A stretch of DNA of 64,000 bases from an uncultured bacterium (GCA_938074205.1 CALJES010000011.1:124001-188000), one strand, 5' to 3'. Positions 6,927 through 18,100 are shown, counted from the first letter of the stretch. Made by a program: numbers and translations. The notes: a model not told the origin generated them from the letters alone.

Positions 6927-7742
6927 CTATTGAGCAAAACTGATGGATGACTCCATCTGATCAAAAACGCTCTTATAATTGGAAATCGGTTCTCCTTTTG
7001 TATGTTCGAATATAACTATTCGTGTGGGTGCGTCAACGCCCACTATTCGAGCTGTGCTGCCCCCAATCTTCACTACGACCCAGTACGCGTCATTGCCTGC
7101 GATGCGCGCTTGTCCTTGTGATAGAATCGGCACATTCCCTACTAGGCTCTTGATGCCCCGTAGCGCTATTTCCTTGGCGGTAGCGGCCTTCGGATCCGGT
7201 GGATGCACCTCAAACATTGCTTTGCCGTTTGTAAACACAGCAGCCACGTTTCCTCCGCCGACGGCTATTTTCCAGCTAGCCGGATAACTGACAGTAACTC
7301 TCTGGAACACTGTAATCTGCCGCATTTCCATTGGCGTAGAAGCTCCTGTCGGCGGAGCTGAGGTTGGCCGTGTGGGCTTTGATGGTGAAGGCGGCTGAGG
7401 CGCAGCCGGCGACGATTGAGTAGGAGGGCTTGATGGAGCACTTGGTCCTGGGATTGGCGGCGTGGCAGGTGGAGGTGAGGCTGGAGGAGCACCAGGCGGA
7501 CCGGCTTGCTGACCCTGCGGAGTTGGTGTTGGGGAACCGGGAGGCACTTCCCAAGGAGACGGCGTCATAGCTTGGGGTGAAGGCCCCGTGTCTGCGGCCG
7601 GAACAGTAGTCGGAGATGATCCCCTCAAGAATTTGAATACCATAAAACCGGCTCCCAGGATAATCACAACGAGAACTGCGGCCACCACTGTCGTGTTCGG
7701 CCGTTTGGAATTACCCTGTTTTAGTCCATTGCCGAATAACAT
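6927..7742 (-). CDS. Single-pass membrane protein with Pro-rich linker and PsbP-like C-terminal domain
   Basis: 271 aa. A short basic N-terminus is followed by one transmembrane segment (about residues 19-40, TVVAAVLVVIILGAGFMVF), then about 95 residues of low-complexity Pro/Ser/Ala linker (45-138). The C-terminal globular domain of about 130 residues has VSYPASWKI and a closing YKSVFDQMESSI motif. That layout resembles the PsbP/DUF1795 fold seen in extracytoplasmic domains of unknown ligand. Predicted orientation: N-in, globular domain outside, held away from the membrane by the linker. It lies 39 bases downstream of the ADP-ribosylglycohydrolase-family gene. Specific function unknown. Confidence 0.75.
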   Translation of the reverse strand: MLFGNGLKQGNSKRPNTTVVAAVLVVIILGAGFMVFKFLRGSSPTTVPAADTGPSPQAMTPSPWEVPPGSPTPTPQGQQAGPPGAPPASPPPATPPIPGPSAPSSPPTQSSPAAPQPPSPSKPTRPTSAPPTGASTPMEMRQITVFQRVTVSYPASWKIAVGGGNVAAVFTNGKAMFEVHPPDPKAATAKEIALRGIKSLVGNVPILSQGQARIAGNDAYWVVVKIGGSTARIVGVDAPTRIVIFEHTKGEPISNYKSVFDQMESSISFAQ

Positions 7743-7781
7743 TGCTCACTATTCTCCCTGCTTCACCGCTGTTTCTTGTCG

Positions 7782-9092
7782 CTAGCTCTGCAAAGCCAAG
7801 ACGCGCTCAATCTGAACCATAGTCCTTCTTGCCAGTTCCTCGATTTCTGGGAGCGGGAAACCTATGACAGTGGTAGCTAGTTTGCCGTTGAGCGGTTTCG
7901 ACCACTTGTCTGGTATTCGTTTTGCTCCTAGCACCGCTCCGATAATGCTTCCCGCAGTAGCGCCGTTGCAGTCAGTATCCATGCCCTGCATCACTGAAAT
8001 TCCTAGAACCTTCTCGAAATCGGGCCAGCCGAATAGCAAAGCGATCAGGACAATTGCCAGGTTGTTGTTGGTGTGTACCCAATTATACTTCCCGTAATAG
8101 GTTTCAAGCATGCGTTGGAACGCTTCTTCCCAACTCGAACATTCCTTGCGCCACTTCAGACAATCGGCCACTGTGTCTGCCAACCTGCAACGTGCGGGTA
8201 TTTCGTTTGCCGCCGATTCAATAATCTCGTAGACGTCGTCAGTAGCGAGCGCCGCACTTATGGCAGCCGCGCAGAACATTTCGCCATAAATGCCGTTCTT
8301 GATGTGTGATAGGGCAGCGTCACGATACGCGAACTCGGCCGCCTTCTCGGGCCAGCCGGGAGTGCAATACCCCCAGAAATCCGCTCTTATCTGTGCGCCT
8401 ATCCATTCGCGGAACGGGTTAAGGTATATAGGAACCTGGTCGATGGGCAGGCGATTTACAAGATTGAAGTAAGCTCGTCTTTCGGCGGTGCAAACGTGAT
8501 TGAATGGCAAGTTTTGTAGCCACATCCAGCCGACGTCCGCAGTAGTAAAGTCAGGCCCTTTCTCTTCCATTATCTTCAGGCCAAGCACTGTGTAGTTCGT
8601 ATCATCGTCTACCATCCCGTGCGGAAACTCGCCTCTGCAAAACACCTTGTGCGGCGGCCGCTCAACGCCCTCCGGAAGCTCATTCTTCGGCGGCGGAAAG
8701 TAATCGGTTAGGGGATACTCCCCCATCCCTTTCAAGTATTTACGTATTTGCTCTTCGCTCCATCCTTCCACAGGTTTTCCGAGCATGCACCCGGCGCATC
8801 TTCCGATCCAAGCACCGTAAACTCTGTCAAACAGCGCCTCATCAATGCTCACACGCCATCGCTTCGAATGACCAGGTCTACACGCGCGAATTCCACCGAG
8901 ATGGCTCGGCTCCACATAAGGAAAATCTTGTTTCACGCGAAGTTTCTGGAGATCTTCATAGAGCTCCATTATCTGCGACATAGTGCTTGCCGACTGCCAG
9001 CGTTCCTCGAAGCCGGTAACGTCGCAGCCTTCTTCCTGCCTCTGTACTATTTCCTGCCTTACCAGGTTTCTAACGTCTGACCAATCTGACAT
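7782..9092 (-). CDS. ADP-ribosylglycohydrolase-family protein
   Basis: 436 aa. An N-terminal helical extension (about 70 residues) precedes the ADP-ribosyl-GH (DraG/ARH3) domain. Core motifs: GAWIGRCAGCMLGKPVEGW, VDDDTNYTVLGL for the first metal-binding loop, and MDTDCNGATAGSIIGAVLG for the second with its Asp pair. DraG-type enzymes remove ADP-ribose from proteins or small molecules; many members in saccharolytic bacteria have unknown substrates and sit among sugar genes, as here. Start ATG with GGAGATT upstream. No signal peptide, so cytoplasmic. Confidence 0.88.
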   Translation of the reverse strand: MSDWSDVRNLVRQEIVQRQEEGCDVTGFEERWQSASTMSQIMELYEDLQKLRVKQDFPYVEPSHLGGIRACRPGHSKRWRVSIDEALFDRVYGAWIGRCAGCMLGKPVEGWSEEQIRKYLKGMGEYPLTDYFPPPKNELPEGVERPPHKVFCRGEFPHGMVDDDTNYTVLGLKIMEEKGPDFTTADVGWMWLQNLPFNHVCTAERRAYFNLVNRLPIDQVPIYLNPFREWIGAQIRADFWGYCTPGWPEKAAEFAYRDAALSHIKNGIYGEMFCAAAISAALATDDVYEIIESAANEIPARCRLADTVADCLKWRKECSSWEEAFQRMLETYYGKYNWVHTNNNLAIVLIALLFGWPDFEKVLGISVMQGMDTDCNGATAGSIIGAVLGAKRIPDKWSKPLNGKLATTVIGFPLPEIEELARRTMVQIERVLALQS

Positions 9093-9289
9093 TTTGCCAA
9101 TCTCCGTTTTCGGGGCAAGTTATTTTGTGCTTGTATCCTGCCGAGCAATTATCGCAGATATCAGCCTAGACGGCAAGATGCTCGCAGGTAAGTACCTATG
9201 CAATCCTTTTGGCTCGAGGAGTTTCGGAGGAACATCACCCCAGATCAGCGAACTAACTCCATCAAAGACAAGCCTAGAGGACAACCGCG

Positions 9290-12271
9290 ATGTGCTTGCT
9301 AGCTGGTGTTATTACCATTATGTTTGCCCTTGTTGCACCTTGTTCGTATGCCTCAGCTGCAGCTTCGGAAGTCTACTATTTCATATCAAGTGCTGCGGAG
9401 CACCAAACCCCACCCGTAAAGCGAATGCGGTTGGTGGTAGGTCCTAGCCAGAAACTGAAGGGTAGGACGTACAAGTGGTGGGAGATGCACCTGGAGAAAA
9501 CGGACGGCAGCGTTATAGGAGTGCGGGTGCTGAGTGAGAGAGTGCCTTTGACATCGGAAAGATCCGTTGGGGCAGTCGCGAGGTACATCTACTCGCCATC
9601 ACTTGGTGAGTCGATAGAATACGTGGACGCTTTGACCGGTGAAGCTGTGCTTCCTGAACTCGCCGACTTCACCAAGGACTATTTCCCACAGTCTGCTTCC
9701 GAAACAAGGTACCTAGACGGATTCGCGACAACAGGGAAACTAATGGGGCACGTGCTTGTTCGATTTCTCGGTAGATTCGATTTTCCCAAGCCCAACTTTG
9801 CAAACCCCATTCTGCTAAGACTGCGCAGCGATCTTCGGATAGGTAGTCAGATTGATGCACGCGATGATCGAGATGAGCGCATACCAATCGAACAACGTGA
9901 ACATACTCCGTATACCCGCGAGGAGTACATGGAACTCATATCTGCCGGCGCCAACTATTTTCACCCTAGGGACGAAGCTGTTGAATGGTTGAAAAACTTG
10001 CCAGTGTTCTGGAGCGCGCGAGGGACACACCCTGATGACTTCTACCGCAGCAATTTCTGCCCAGGTCGAATGTTTATAGATGAACCGGCTACTCGATTTG
10101 GTTGGGATAAAGGGATAACAACTCACTTCGCAGGTCCGGAGGTAATAGCGAATGCAATAAAGATGCGTGTCGAAGAGGCTGAGCTTCCAAAGCACCGCAC
10201 CTTCGACTGCAACAACTTCTTTGACACCGGAACTATGCAGGCGCTTTACAACCCTTACCCTTCTTGGGAAACCCAACAATACACGGCGTGGTACCAGTTG
10301 AGCGGTGGAGCGCCGGGGTTGATATTCGAAGGGCGCTACACAAAGCGGGGATACGGATGGAATCCTGAGTCACTGCTGGGAAACGGCATGGAAGACCTTG
10401 ACGACAAGCAGCAATTTGATTATTTCCACGCGTTTCTTCGAGGAGCAGCCAGGCGTTGGGGCGGGTATTGGGGGACGAGTGTGTATCCGGAAGGGGATAA
10501 ATCTATGATGGCACAGGCGCTTATACGGGCTTACGATCAAGGCGCGAAGTGTCTGTGGTTCTGGTGTGACCGGAATCTACCCTACAAGTTGCGACTAGAG
10601 GTGTTGAAACAACTCAGCGAGCATATTAGAAAGAATCCAGTTCGCCGCAGCGCAAAGGCTCAGGTTGCTGTAGTCCTACCTCCTGGTTACATGCTGGCTG
10701 AGAACACCATATGGGGAATGCCCAGGGAGCAGATCAATAAGTTCGGGGCAAGTTATGGAGATATAGCGGCTGCAGCCCTTTTCGAAGGAATATTGCTCAG
10801 TCGTGCAGGTGTTGAATTCGATTATGTAAATGACTACGAAGGGCTCAAGGAAGCGGGCTACAAGCAGTTGATATACATCCGCGAGAACGGTTCGGTAGAA
10901 TGGATTCCCAAAAGGTCCCAAAAGAATGCGCCAAAGGGGCTTGTTCTCACCACGAAGCAGGTTGGGTATGGCAAGATAGAAAGTCCGTTTGTGGCACAGT
11001 ATCATATACCAAGAGCCCAAAACGTTAGAATTGACGGCAATCTCAATGACTGGGCGTCGGCGGATTGGATCGAAATGTCTGGACCGCCATATCACTTCGG
11101 AGACAACTATGAAATGTCCCTCACACTTACTGTACCTCCTGATGTAACCCCCAGCTCCGATCAAAAATGCTTAGGATTTAGTTGGGAACAGATCAACGAG
11201 AACTATCGCCGAAAGTATCTCTTGGAAGGGTACGGAGAGGATCAGGTTGTCGTGACGTCTGTGATACCGGGAGGAGCTGCGCAAGCTGCGGGACTCCGCG
11301 AGGGCGATATTATCTTGAGATTCGGAGATAAGAGAATAAGATGGGCATTTGAAGTGTGGGGTATGGTCGACTGGTGTAAGAAGCGTCCAGCAAGTAAGGT
11401 TGATCTCCTAATTCAGCGCAATGGTACCGACCGCTTGGGCGGTCCGCAGGATCTCTCAGCTCGCTTCGCTTTTTCGGTCGATGACAAAAACTTCTATCTC
11501 GCGGTTGATGTAACGGATGACAAACATTACCAGTCAATGTATGGTTCCGATTTGTGGGCGAACGATAGTATTCAGGTGGGCATAAGTCCAGTAATTTCGG
11601 ACTCTAATAATTGCGACGAGTGCTATCACGAGTTCGGCTTGGCATTGTGTGAAGGCAAGCCAGTTGTTTGGAGATGGGCAGGTCGTCGAGGACAGCCCCT
11701 CGACGTGATCAAGACAGCACGCGCATATGTGGTTCGCAATGGCACTCATACGATCTACGAACTGGCTATCCCGCTAAGCGAACTTGCTCCCTTAGCCCCT
11801 GATATGTGGCCGCGAGTTGGATTGTGCATTGTAGTTAACGACAGCGACGGCACGCCGAACAGAAAGGCGCGGCTCGAGCTTGTTCAGGGTGCTATGACTC
11901 GAGGAAAAAACTTATCGCTTTTTCCTATTTTTGAATTTGCGTCTTCCCTAAAACAGCGCAAGCTAAGCGCCGCTTTGTTTTGGCAGAAACGTTGCCTAAA
12001 GCCGGGAGGAGCTGCGCAGCTTCGCATTGCCACCTATTCTCCGCAACCGGGGGATGCGGTTGTAGGTTGCAAGCTATATTCGCTAGACGATCCTGACACC
12101 AAGCCGATTTCAGCGCACTACCAGATCAAAGTGGCAAATCAAATCACTTTTCACGAGCTTTTTGTTACTACCAATTCTCCTCCCGGCCGATATAGGCTAG
12201 ACGTCGAGCTATCTTCACCTGACGGTTACGTGGCAGCAAAGGACAGCTTGCCTATTTATATCTACAAATAG
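9290..12271 (+). CDS. Large exported glycosidase-like protein with PDZ inserted in a CBM9-like domain
   Basis: 993 aa with a signal peptide (residues 1-24). Residues about 200-560 look like a TIM-barrel glycosidase-like domain of unrecognised family (FHAFLRGAARRWGGYWGTSVYP, AKCLWFWCD). At about 578 a CBM9-like domain begins (VRIDGNLNDWASADW), then breaks off. Residues about 625-717 form a PDZ domain (VVTSVIPGGAAQAAGLREGD), and the CBM9-like domain resumes (RFAFSVDDKNFYLAVDVTDD, then DSIQVGISP) to about 877. A C-terminal beta-sandwich follows. The catalytic residues cannot be named. It faces away from the ADP-ribosylglycohydrolase gene and converges on the next large protein. Start ATG with AGAGGA upstream. 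Confidence 0.82.
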   Translation: MCLLAGVITIMFALVAPCSYASAAASEVYYFISSAAEHQTPPVKRMRLVVGPSQKLKGRTYKWWEMHLEKTDGSVIGVRVLSERVPLTSERSVGAVARYIYSPSLGESIEYVDALTGEAVLPELADFTKDYFPQSASETRYLDGFATTGKLMGHVLVRFLGRFDFPKPNFANPILLRLRSDLRIGSQIDARDDRDERIPIEQREHTPYTREEYMELISAGANYFHPRDEAVEWLKNLPVFWSARGTHPDDFYRSNFCPGRMFIDEPATRFGWDKGITTHFAGPEVIANAIKMRVEEAELPKHRTFDCNNFFDTGTMQALYNPYPSWETQQYTAWYQLSGGAPGLIFEGRYTKRGYGWNPESLLGNGMEDLDDKQQFDYFHAFLRGAARRWGGYWGTSVYPEGDKSMMAQALIRAYDQGAKCLWFWCDRNLPYKLRLEVLKQLSEHIRKNPVRRSAKAQVAVVLPPGYMLAENTIWGMPREQINKFGASYGDIAAAALFEGILLSRAGVEFDYVNDYEGLKEAGYKQLIYIRENGSVEWIPKRSQKNAPKGLVLTTKQVGYGKIESPFVAQYHIPRAQNVRIDGNLNDWASADWIEMSGPPYHFGDNYEMSLTLTVPPDVTPSSDQKCLGFSWEQINENYRRKYLLEGYGEDQVVVTSVIPGGAAQAAGLREGDIILRFGDKRIRWAFEVWGMVDWCKKRPASKVDLLIQRNGTDRLGGPQDLSARFAFSVDDKNFYLAVDVTDDKHYQSMYGSDLWANDSIQVGISPVISDSNNCDECYHEFGLALCEGKPVVWRWAGRRGQPLDVIKTARAYVVRNGTHTIYELAIPLSELAPLAPDMWPRVGLCIVVNDSDGTPNRKARLELVQGAMTRGKNLSLFPIFEFASSLKQRKLSAALFWQKRCLKPGGAAQLRIATYSPQPGDAVVGCKLYSLDDPDTKPISAHYQIKVANQITFHELFVTTNSPPGRYRLDVELSSPDGYVAAKDSLPIYIYK

Positions 12272-12301
12272 CCTTTCTTATTGTGTACTGTACAGTTATG
12301 G

Positions 12302-14980
12302 CTATTCCGAAAACGATCGCAGGTCGTCGTCGCTTCGCGGGGCTATGACAGCTTGCACGTCCGGCACCGCGCCTTCAAGTTGAACCACCCCAGAAACCGC
12401 GTAAAATGCGCCGACATCAGGCAGGAAGAAAAGCGGATCTGTGCGAATCCGCAATCCAGGATTCGGTAGGGAACCGTCATTGATATAGTAGTTCAGCTGA
12501 TCGTCGACGCTTATCCGGCCTGCTACTGTCATCAAAAGTCCCGGCTTAACTGATTTAGCAGTGGTAGCAAGCTTGCCAGGTTCACTAGCTGGTTCCTCGG
12601 ACAGGATAACAGCGTTATATAGATAAGGCTCGCCTGACGCTTTGGTTCCCTTGCGCCCCTGAATAGTAACTTTGAACCCTCGCGGGAAATCTGTCTGGGA
12701 TTCTACTCGGATACCGCTGCTCCGGTCCGGTTCTTCTATGTAGTTCGCGCCGATTTCAAATCTTGATCCTGTAACAATCTTTCCGGTCAGACGAACCAGT
12801 GTACCGTCAGCATAGGAGCCTAGGTCGCCGATGCGATCCACAATCTGCGCAGAAGCACTAGTCAGCACGGCATCGTCCATGCCCCATACTACCCAACGTA
12901 TATCTGCTTCGCTACCTGCTTCCATGAAAACCGTCACGTGATCTGCTACTGCAGTTGCGGTCACATAGCACTCAGTCCAGTAAGCCTTTCCAGTGCCTTC
13001 TTCTGTAGCCGCGTAAATATCCTGGCAAGCATTCCACGGTCCCCAAACAACTGTAGTCGCTCTAGGATCCGTCCCACCTGTCGGATCTATGCCCACACGA
13101 GCTAGGCTGTTGTGAACGAACATTCCTCCTACCGGATCTGACTGCCATGTTGCCATCCAGGCTCTGAAGCACATTTCTTCACCGGGTGTTGCTGCCACTC
13201 GCTGGTAAACGCCTCCCTTATTCTTAAAGCCATTGGTGGCTCCGCCGTAGAACCAATTTCCACCGCCGTTTCGCGCCTGCAAGCCGAAGAAGCTCGGTTC
13301 ACCCGTGCTTGTCCAGGGATAGTTTCGAAGCCCAAAGTCGCCTGGATAGATCGTGTAGGCAACCCAAGGGGACAGCGAGCCAGTTTCGAAGCTCGGATTC
13401 ATCAGCATATTAGGCTTGTCGGGGTCTGTGGCGAAGACAAAATCTCTCGAGTAGGAATCAAACTTCCCGTTTGCCTTGCTTACTACCCTATAGTGGTAAA
13501 GTTGGTTCGGCTGTAATCCAGTAAGGGTTGCACTGTGCGAAGTAGTGCCGGATGTTGCCGCAGTGCGGGATGAATACGGCGTCTTTGCCCCCCAGTCTAC
13601 GTAGTCTTCCACAGTAGGCACGTCGGTTGTCCAGGTTATCACGGCACTGGTTGTGCCTCTGACAACTTGGATGTTGGAAATCTGCACCGGTTTAATTGTA
13701 GCGCTTCCCGGAAACGCTTCTGTTGTTATAGTTGTAGACAGATCAGCGTCGTTTAGCGCAACACCGTCTTTATAGAACACACCGCCGTGGTATTCATTCT
13801 CGTTCACATAGTAAACCGTAAACGGTTGCCCGTCAGCGCGTTTGATTTTCAAGTAATAGGTGTTGCCAGGGGTAATCGGCACTTCTCCGGGCTTCCAAAT
13901 GCATCCGCTTCGATTGTTATAGTCAATCGCCTTGAAGTACTTGGCTACGCCGATCTGATTCTGACCTTCGCCGTTTACGCCCGGACTTTCGTAGAGCGCT
14001 GCAATCATCTTACCGCTGCCGGTGTTGCCTACGAGGCAGCTCACCGAGAGCAAGCTAGTTCCCTTCGCAGTGAATGTTTGTCCCGCGACCCGAACTGAGG
14101 TATACGCTAGTGGTAAGCTGGCCGAATTGGTTTTCTTGGTGTTAACCACGCTGATTATTCCATCCGTATCTTGGTGAATTGTACACTTGACCGGTCCAAT
14201 CGGGCTTAATTCGAAATCGCGCCACGTTTGTCCGTCAGGATACGCAACGCCGCCCTGAATAGTGGCTCCCGCAAGAAATGCTTGAAGCCCCGTGGGAACG
14301 TAGAAGTTTACGCAGTAAGTCTTGCCGGGGGTGGTGGGAACCTCTCCTGCGCTCCAGTACGCAGAACTGGCATTTACAACAACCGTAGGGATAGTCCTGG
14401 CAGGACCGATCTGAGGTCCGGAAGGTCCTCCTTCGTGAATCGTGACCCGAACATCGGGACCAAACTCGATGGCCTGCTGAATTCCTACTTGCGTTACCCA
14501 ATTCCCTTTCGCGACAAAAGACTGTGACCACGTCCCCCTAGGAAGCGGATCCCACGTCAACGCCGTAACCACGTCCCGATACTTAAGAACTCTCTCTATT
14601 TCCAGCGTCCACGGAAAAGAGGTCGGTACAACCAGACCGAACATTAGGTGCCGGGTAAATTCGTCTTTTTCGTGGAAGAGAATGTTGTAAGTACCAGGAA
14701 CAACATTTGGCATCTCGAAGTAACCCACGGGCTCGCCTGCCCAGGTTTCCGCAGCGCCATAACCAGCTTCTTGTAACTGTCCATCTTTTACTGCAGATAT
14801 ACCAATTCCGGCGTAGCCGCGGAGCACAGCTTCGTGGCCTGTGGTATAGTTGGACCAAAGAGGCTTGTATACTCTGCCTTTGATGGTTCCACCTGTTGCA
14901 ACATTGCACTGGAATGCGGTAGCGGCTAACAAAGCGAGGAGGTACAAAAAGAACCGGCTAAAGTACCCTGAGTTTTTCAT
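12302..14980 (-). CDS. Exported multidomain beta-sandwich protein (Fn3, CBM-like, OB-fold)
   Basis: 892 aa with a signal peptide (1-30). Order of domains: a carboxypeptidase-regulatory-like beta sandwich (31-125, GTIKGRVYKP, FEMPNVVPGTYNI); two related modules (about 130-265 and 280-430) sharing the pattern GEVPxTPGxTYxxxxxxxxG; an Fn3-like or purple-acid-phosphatase-N domain (435-525, AVITWTTDVPT, LQPNQLYHYRVVS); a carbohydrate-binding-like domain starting NPSFETGSLSPWVAY (530-700); and a C-terminal OB-fold-like pair (705-885). No catalytic site is recognised; it looks like a surface or matrix binding protein. Start ATG with AAAGGGA. It lies downstream of another giant exported protein on the same strand. 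Confidence 0.82.
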   Translation of the reverse strand: MKNSGYFSRFFLYLLALLAATAFQCNVATGGTIKGRVYKPLWSNYTTGHEAVLRGYAGIGISAVKDGQLQEAGYGAAETWAGEPVGYFEMPNVVPGTYNILFHEKDEFTRHLMFGLVVPTSFPWTLEIERVLKYRDVVTALTWDPLPRGTWSQSFVAKGNWVTQVGIQQAIEFGPDVRVTIHEGGPSGPQIGPARTIPTVVVNASSAYWSAGEVPTTPGKTYCVNFYVPTGLQAFLAGATIQGGVAYPDGQTWRDFELSPIGPVKCTIHQDTDGIISVVNTKKTNSASLPLAYTSVRVAGQTFTAKGTSLLSVSCLVGNTGSGKMIAALYESPGVNGEGQNQIGVAKYFKAIDYNNRSGCIWKPGEVPITPGNTYYLKIKRADGQPFTVYYVNENEYHGGVFYKDGVALNDADLSTTITTEAFPGSATIKPVQISNIQVVRGTTSAVITWTTDVPTVEDYVDWGAKTPYSSRTAATSGTTSHSATLTGLQPNQLYHYRVVSKANGKFDSYSRDFVFATDPDKPNMLMNPSFETGSLSPWVAYTIYPGDFGLRNYPWTSTGEPSFFGLQARNGGGNWFYGGATNGFKNKGGVYQRVAATPGEEMCFRAWMATWQSDPVGGMFVHNSLARVGIDPTGGTDPRATTVVWGPWNACQDIYAATEEGTGKAYWTECYVTATAVADHVTVFMEAGSEADIRWVVWGMDDAVLTSASAQIVDRIGDLGSYADGTLVRLTGKIVTGSRFEIGANYIEEPDRSSGIRVESQTDFPRGFKVTIQGRKGTKASGEPYLYNAVILSEEPASEPGKLATTAKSVKPGLLMTVAGRISVDDQLNYYINDGSLPNPGLRIRTDPLFFLPDVGAFYAVSGVVQLEGAVPDVQAVIAPRSDDDLRSFSE

Positions 14981-15163
14981 TTTACATCCCTTTCTCTCCC
15001 TTCATAGATCTCGGTAACCTACTTTGTCATGAGCCTGAGCATCAATGCCGCTTTTGCTCCGACAAACAATGTTTCTGGCTATTTACCAATGTAGCACGCA
15101 ATTGCTAAAAAGTCAATGTTAACGGACAAGTTTTTTACAAAATGCGTTGTACACGCGTACAGA

Positions 15164-18100
15164 TCAACTTTGCTCTATCACAACGACATTATTCCCCTCG
15201 AAAAGTTCCCACTCTCTGTTTTCAGTGTCCACTACTACGCGCACCCGTCGCAATGCTGATTCGGGGAGAGGAAGTTGAACCTGTGTAGTGGATGGCACAA
15301 ACTGGCGCGGAGGCTCGATTGGGGGTATACGAATCCGACCGGCTGGCTTCCACTTTCCTGATTCGTCCTGCACTTGGACTGAAAGCCACGTCGCGGTAGA
15401 ACGAGCTGAACCGACGTTATGGACTACTACCGATATTCGGTCTTTGGTGAGTCTTATGTCGCGCGCCGTAACCGCGAGGTCTGGTGCTTTTTTCGGAACT
15501 GTAATCCTTTCTTTCAGCCGCAGATCGACCACCCATACCTTTCTCGCTGGCACTGAAACATACACCGTATCCGCGCGTCGGAGAATTCTCACTATCTTCG
15601 TTTTTCTCCAACCATATCGATTCTGAAATTCGTACTCACCGGGCATTAACTCTCCCTGGTTCATCACGTATGTACCGGGTAGCAAACGCCATACCTTCAA
15701 GCCTATTCGGACGGGTACCTCGGCGAATGAATACAGCCACACGCGTAGCCTTTCGGGCGTTGACTCGGTTACCACGGCTGCAAAGTTTTCGTCAGGGGTA
15801 TCGTAGGTGATGGCGAAAGTTGGGGTGGATGCGTCTCGTAAATCTGTGACCGCTCCAGTATATGCGCCAAATACGGTCAGCGCGCCGTAGAGCGCTGCTC
15901 TGTCGGTGGATAGTACCTCTGTAGTCTGCATTTCCAAATTGTATCGATTTGCCTCCGCAATCTTTTTAAAGCTGGCTAGGAACGCGTTTAAGTCGTAGTT
16001 GACCCTATATTTCTGAACCGGATCACCGAAGCGGAGGGTGTACTCGTCGTAGACGCGCTCACCTGTTAGCCACTTGTACAGGGCTGTGCGCTGCGGACTG
16101 TCAACCGCGAGTATCTGTTGTCTTTGCCACTCAACTGAACCAGGAGCAAAATCACCTTGTGCCAAAGGAGCCCTGGTAGCGGTGTCCATTCCGATCAAGA
16201 AAGGTTCGAGGAACTTGCGATCACGGGTAAACGAGTACGCGCAGAGTAGGGAATCGTAAATCATTCCACTCATATTTCCGTAGTAGTGCCAAGCTTGATC
16301 ATACCACTCAGCCCCATTCGGCGGCTTTATGTCCCCTGAGGGGAACCATATTGTGAACGGCACCAACCCTACCAACTTGCCTTGGCGCTCTGCCATCGCT
16401 GCGGCACGCCACCCTTCGCACCAACGCACAAACCAGTCTTTTGCGTCCTCATCTCCCCACCAAGCCTGCCAAATAAAATGCTTCATCGCCCTAGCGTGAT
16501 ATCCTGTATCGCCTCCGGCTCGGGGATTGGTGTTCGCGCCGTTCCACCCTATTTCGGCAGATTTGAAGCGAGGATATCCCTTGTTGTCTATGCCCATGCA
16601 CACATCGTGCAAGGTCTTGCACGATTTGAGATTTCTTTCAATCCAGACTGGATTGCCGTAGTCTAGGAACAGCATTGTCGGAAGTGTGTCCGCAGATGGC
16701 TCTGCTGAGTGCTCTACGTCACCCAGCTCACCGAAGCCGTCCTTCAGAACATTTGACCATACCCCCTCAGCTAGTCTTGAGATGCCTTCGCGGACGGTGC
16801 GGCTCGCGGTCGATATGGACGCAATAAGCGCCCACGTGCGCATAAGCTCAACGTCGTCCCCATAGCCTCCGCCAAGCTGTCCGTCCGGAGCTTGACGTTC
16901 CGCGAAAAACCGCTCCATGATCTTGACCTGCCGCACGTATGCCTCTCTTAAATAGGCCGCCCAAGCTGGGTGACTTGTAGTGTTCGCTACGAACTCCTCT
17001 CCCCACAGCACCTTTTCTCCGACATACTGTCTCATTACATTGTGCTCCGGCCACAGTTTGAGCAGATTCTTCATCCACGTCAAAGCCTGTTGTTTGACCA
17101 CAGGGTCTCCTGCCTCAGCTCCATTCCAGTAATGGTACCTAGCCAAGTAGAGCTTCGCCTTGTGGTAGAAAGGGTTATTGTCTTCGCCTAACGCTACTAT
17201 CCTTCTCGCGGCAACCATTCCGGACCTGGCCATAATAAGCTCCGGCAGCCACTTTGCAATCTCGGAGTATTCTCGAAGTATTTTGCTTGTAGGGTTTGCT
17301 TTTGATGCGGCTTCTAGTCTTCGACAAAGCTCCGCGAACTCTTCGTTAACGCTTCCCAGCCGGTATTGGGGCTTTTCTTGGTAGCCTAGATCTCCGATTA
17401 CCCAGCATTGTCCGGCTAACGAAATTTCAGGATCCTGGATAGATTCGAACAAGCTGAGCGCTTTGCGGTAATCGCGGGCGTTGAACGCCTTCAGAGCTTC
17501 ATCTAAGCCTGCGGCTGATACTCCCGGTTTGGATTTCAGAAAGCGTTCTTCTCTGTAGAAAGGCCCCGGGTGCAGAGCAGTAAGATATATGGGCGTTTCG
17601 GGATGCGGCGTATTTCTCTCATAAACTTTGAAGTTGTCTACGATCATGCCCGCCCAAGTAACCAGCCCTACCTTGTCGAAGCCCGGCCCGCCTATGGGGT
17701 CTTGGGTGACCGCCTGAACAACCGTGTTTCCATTCACGATATATGCGAGTCGCTTGCCCTCTTTAAGTGCGACGATATGGTACGTTTTCTCGGGTTCGAT
17801 GAGAAGTCTGGGCTTTGTGTCAACAACTTTTTCCCTAAATCCCAGTATTTGGTTGACCTGGTTATTAGCTCCGCCAAACGCAAACAGATATCCATATCCG
17901 AATTCTTCATTTGCTCCTATCGTTGCGGATAGATCGCAGGGTGGTGTGCTCGGATCTGCTTGAGCGTCGAATTCGATTTTGACATCGTGCTTGAAAGAAA
18001 GCGTAGAAACTATTGTTGCTCCGGCTCCTTTGAGGAAGAGCTTGCCCTGCTGTATGGACGCCTTTCCTTTAACCAAGTGCCAGTCTTGACCGATCTCTGT

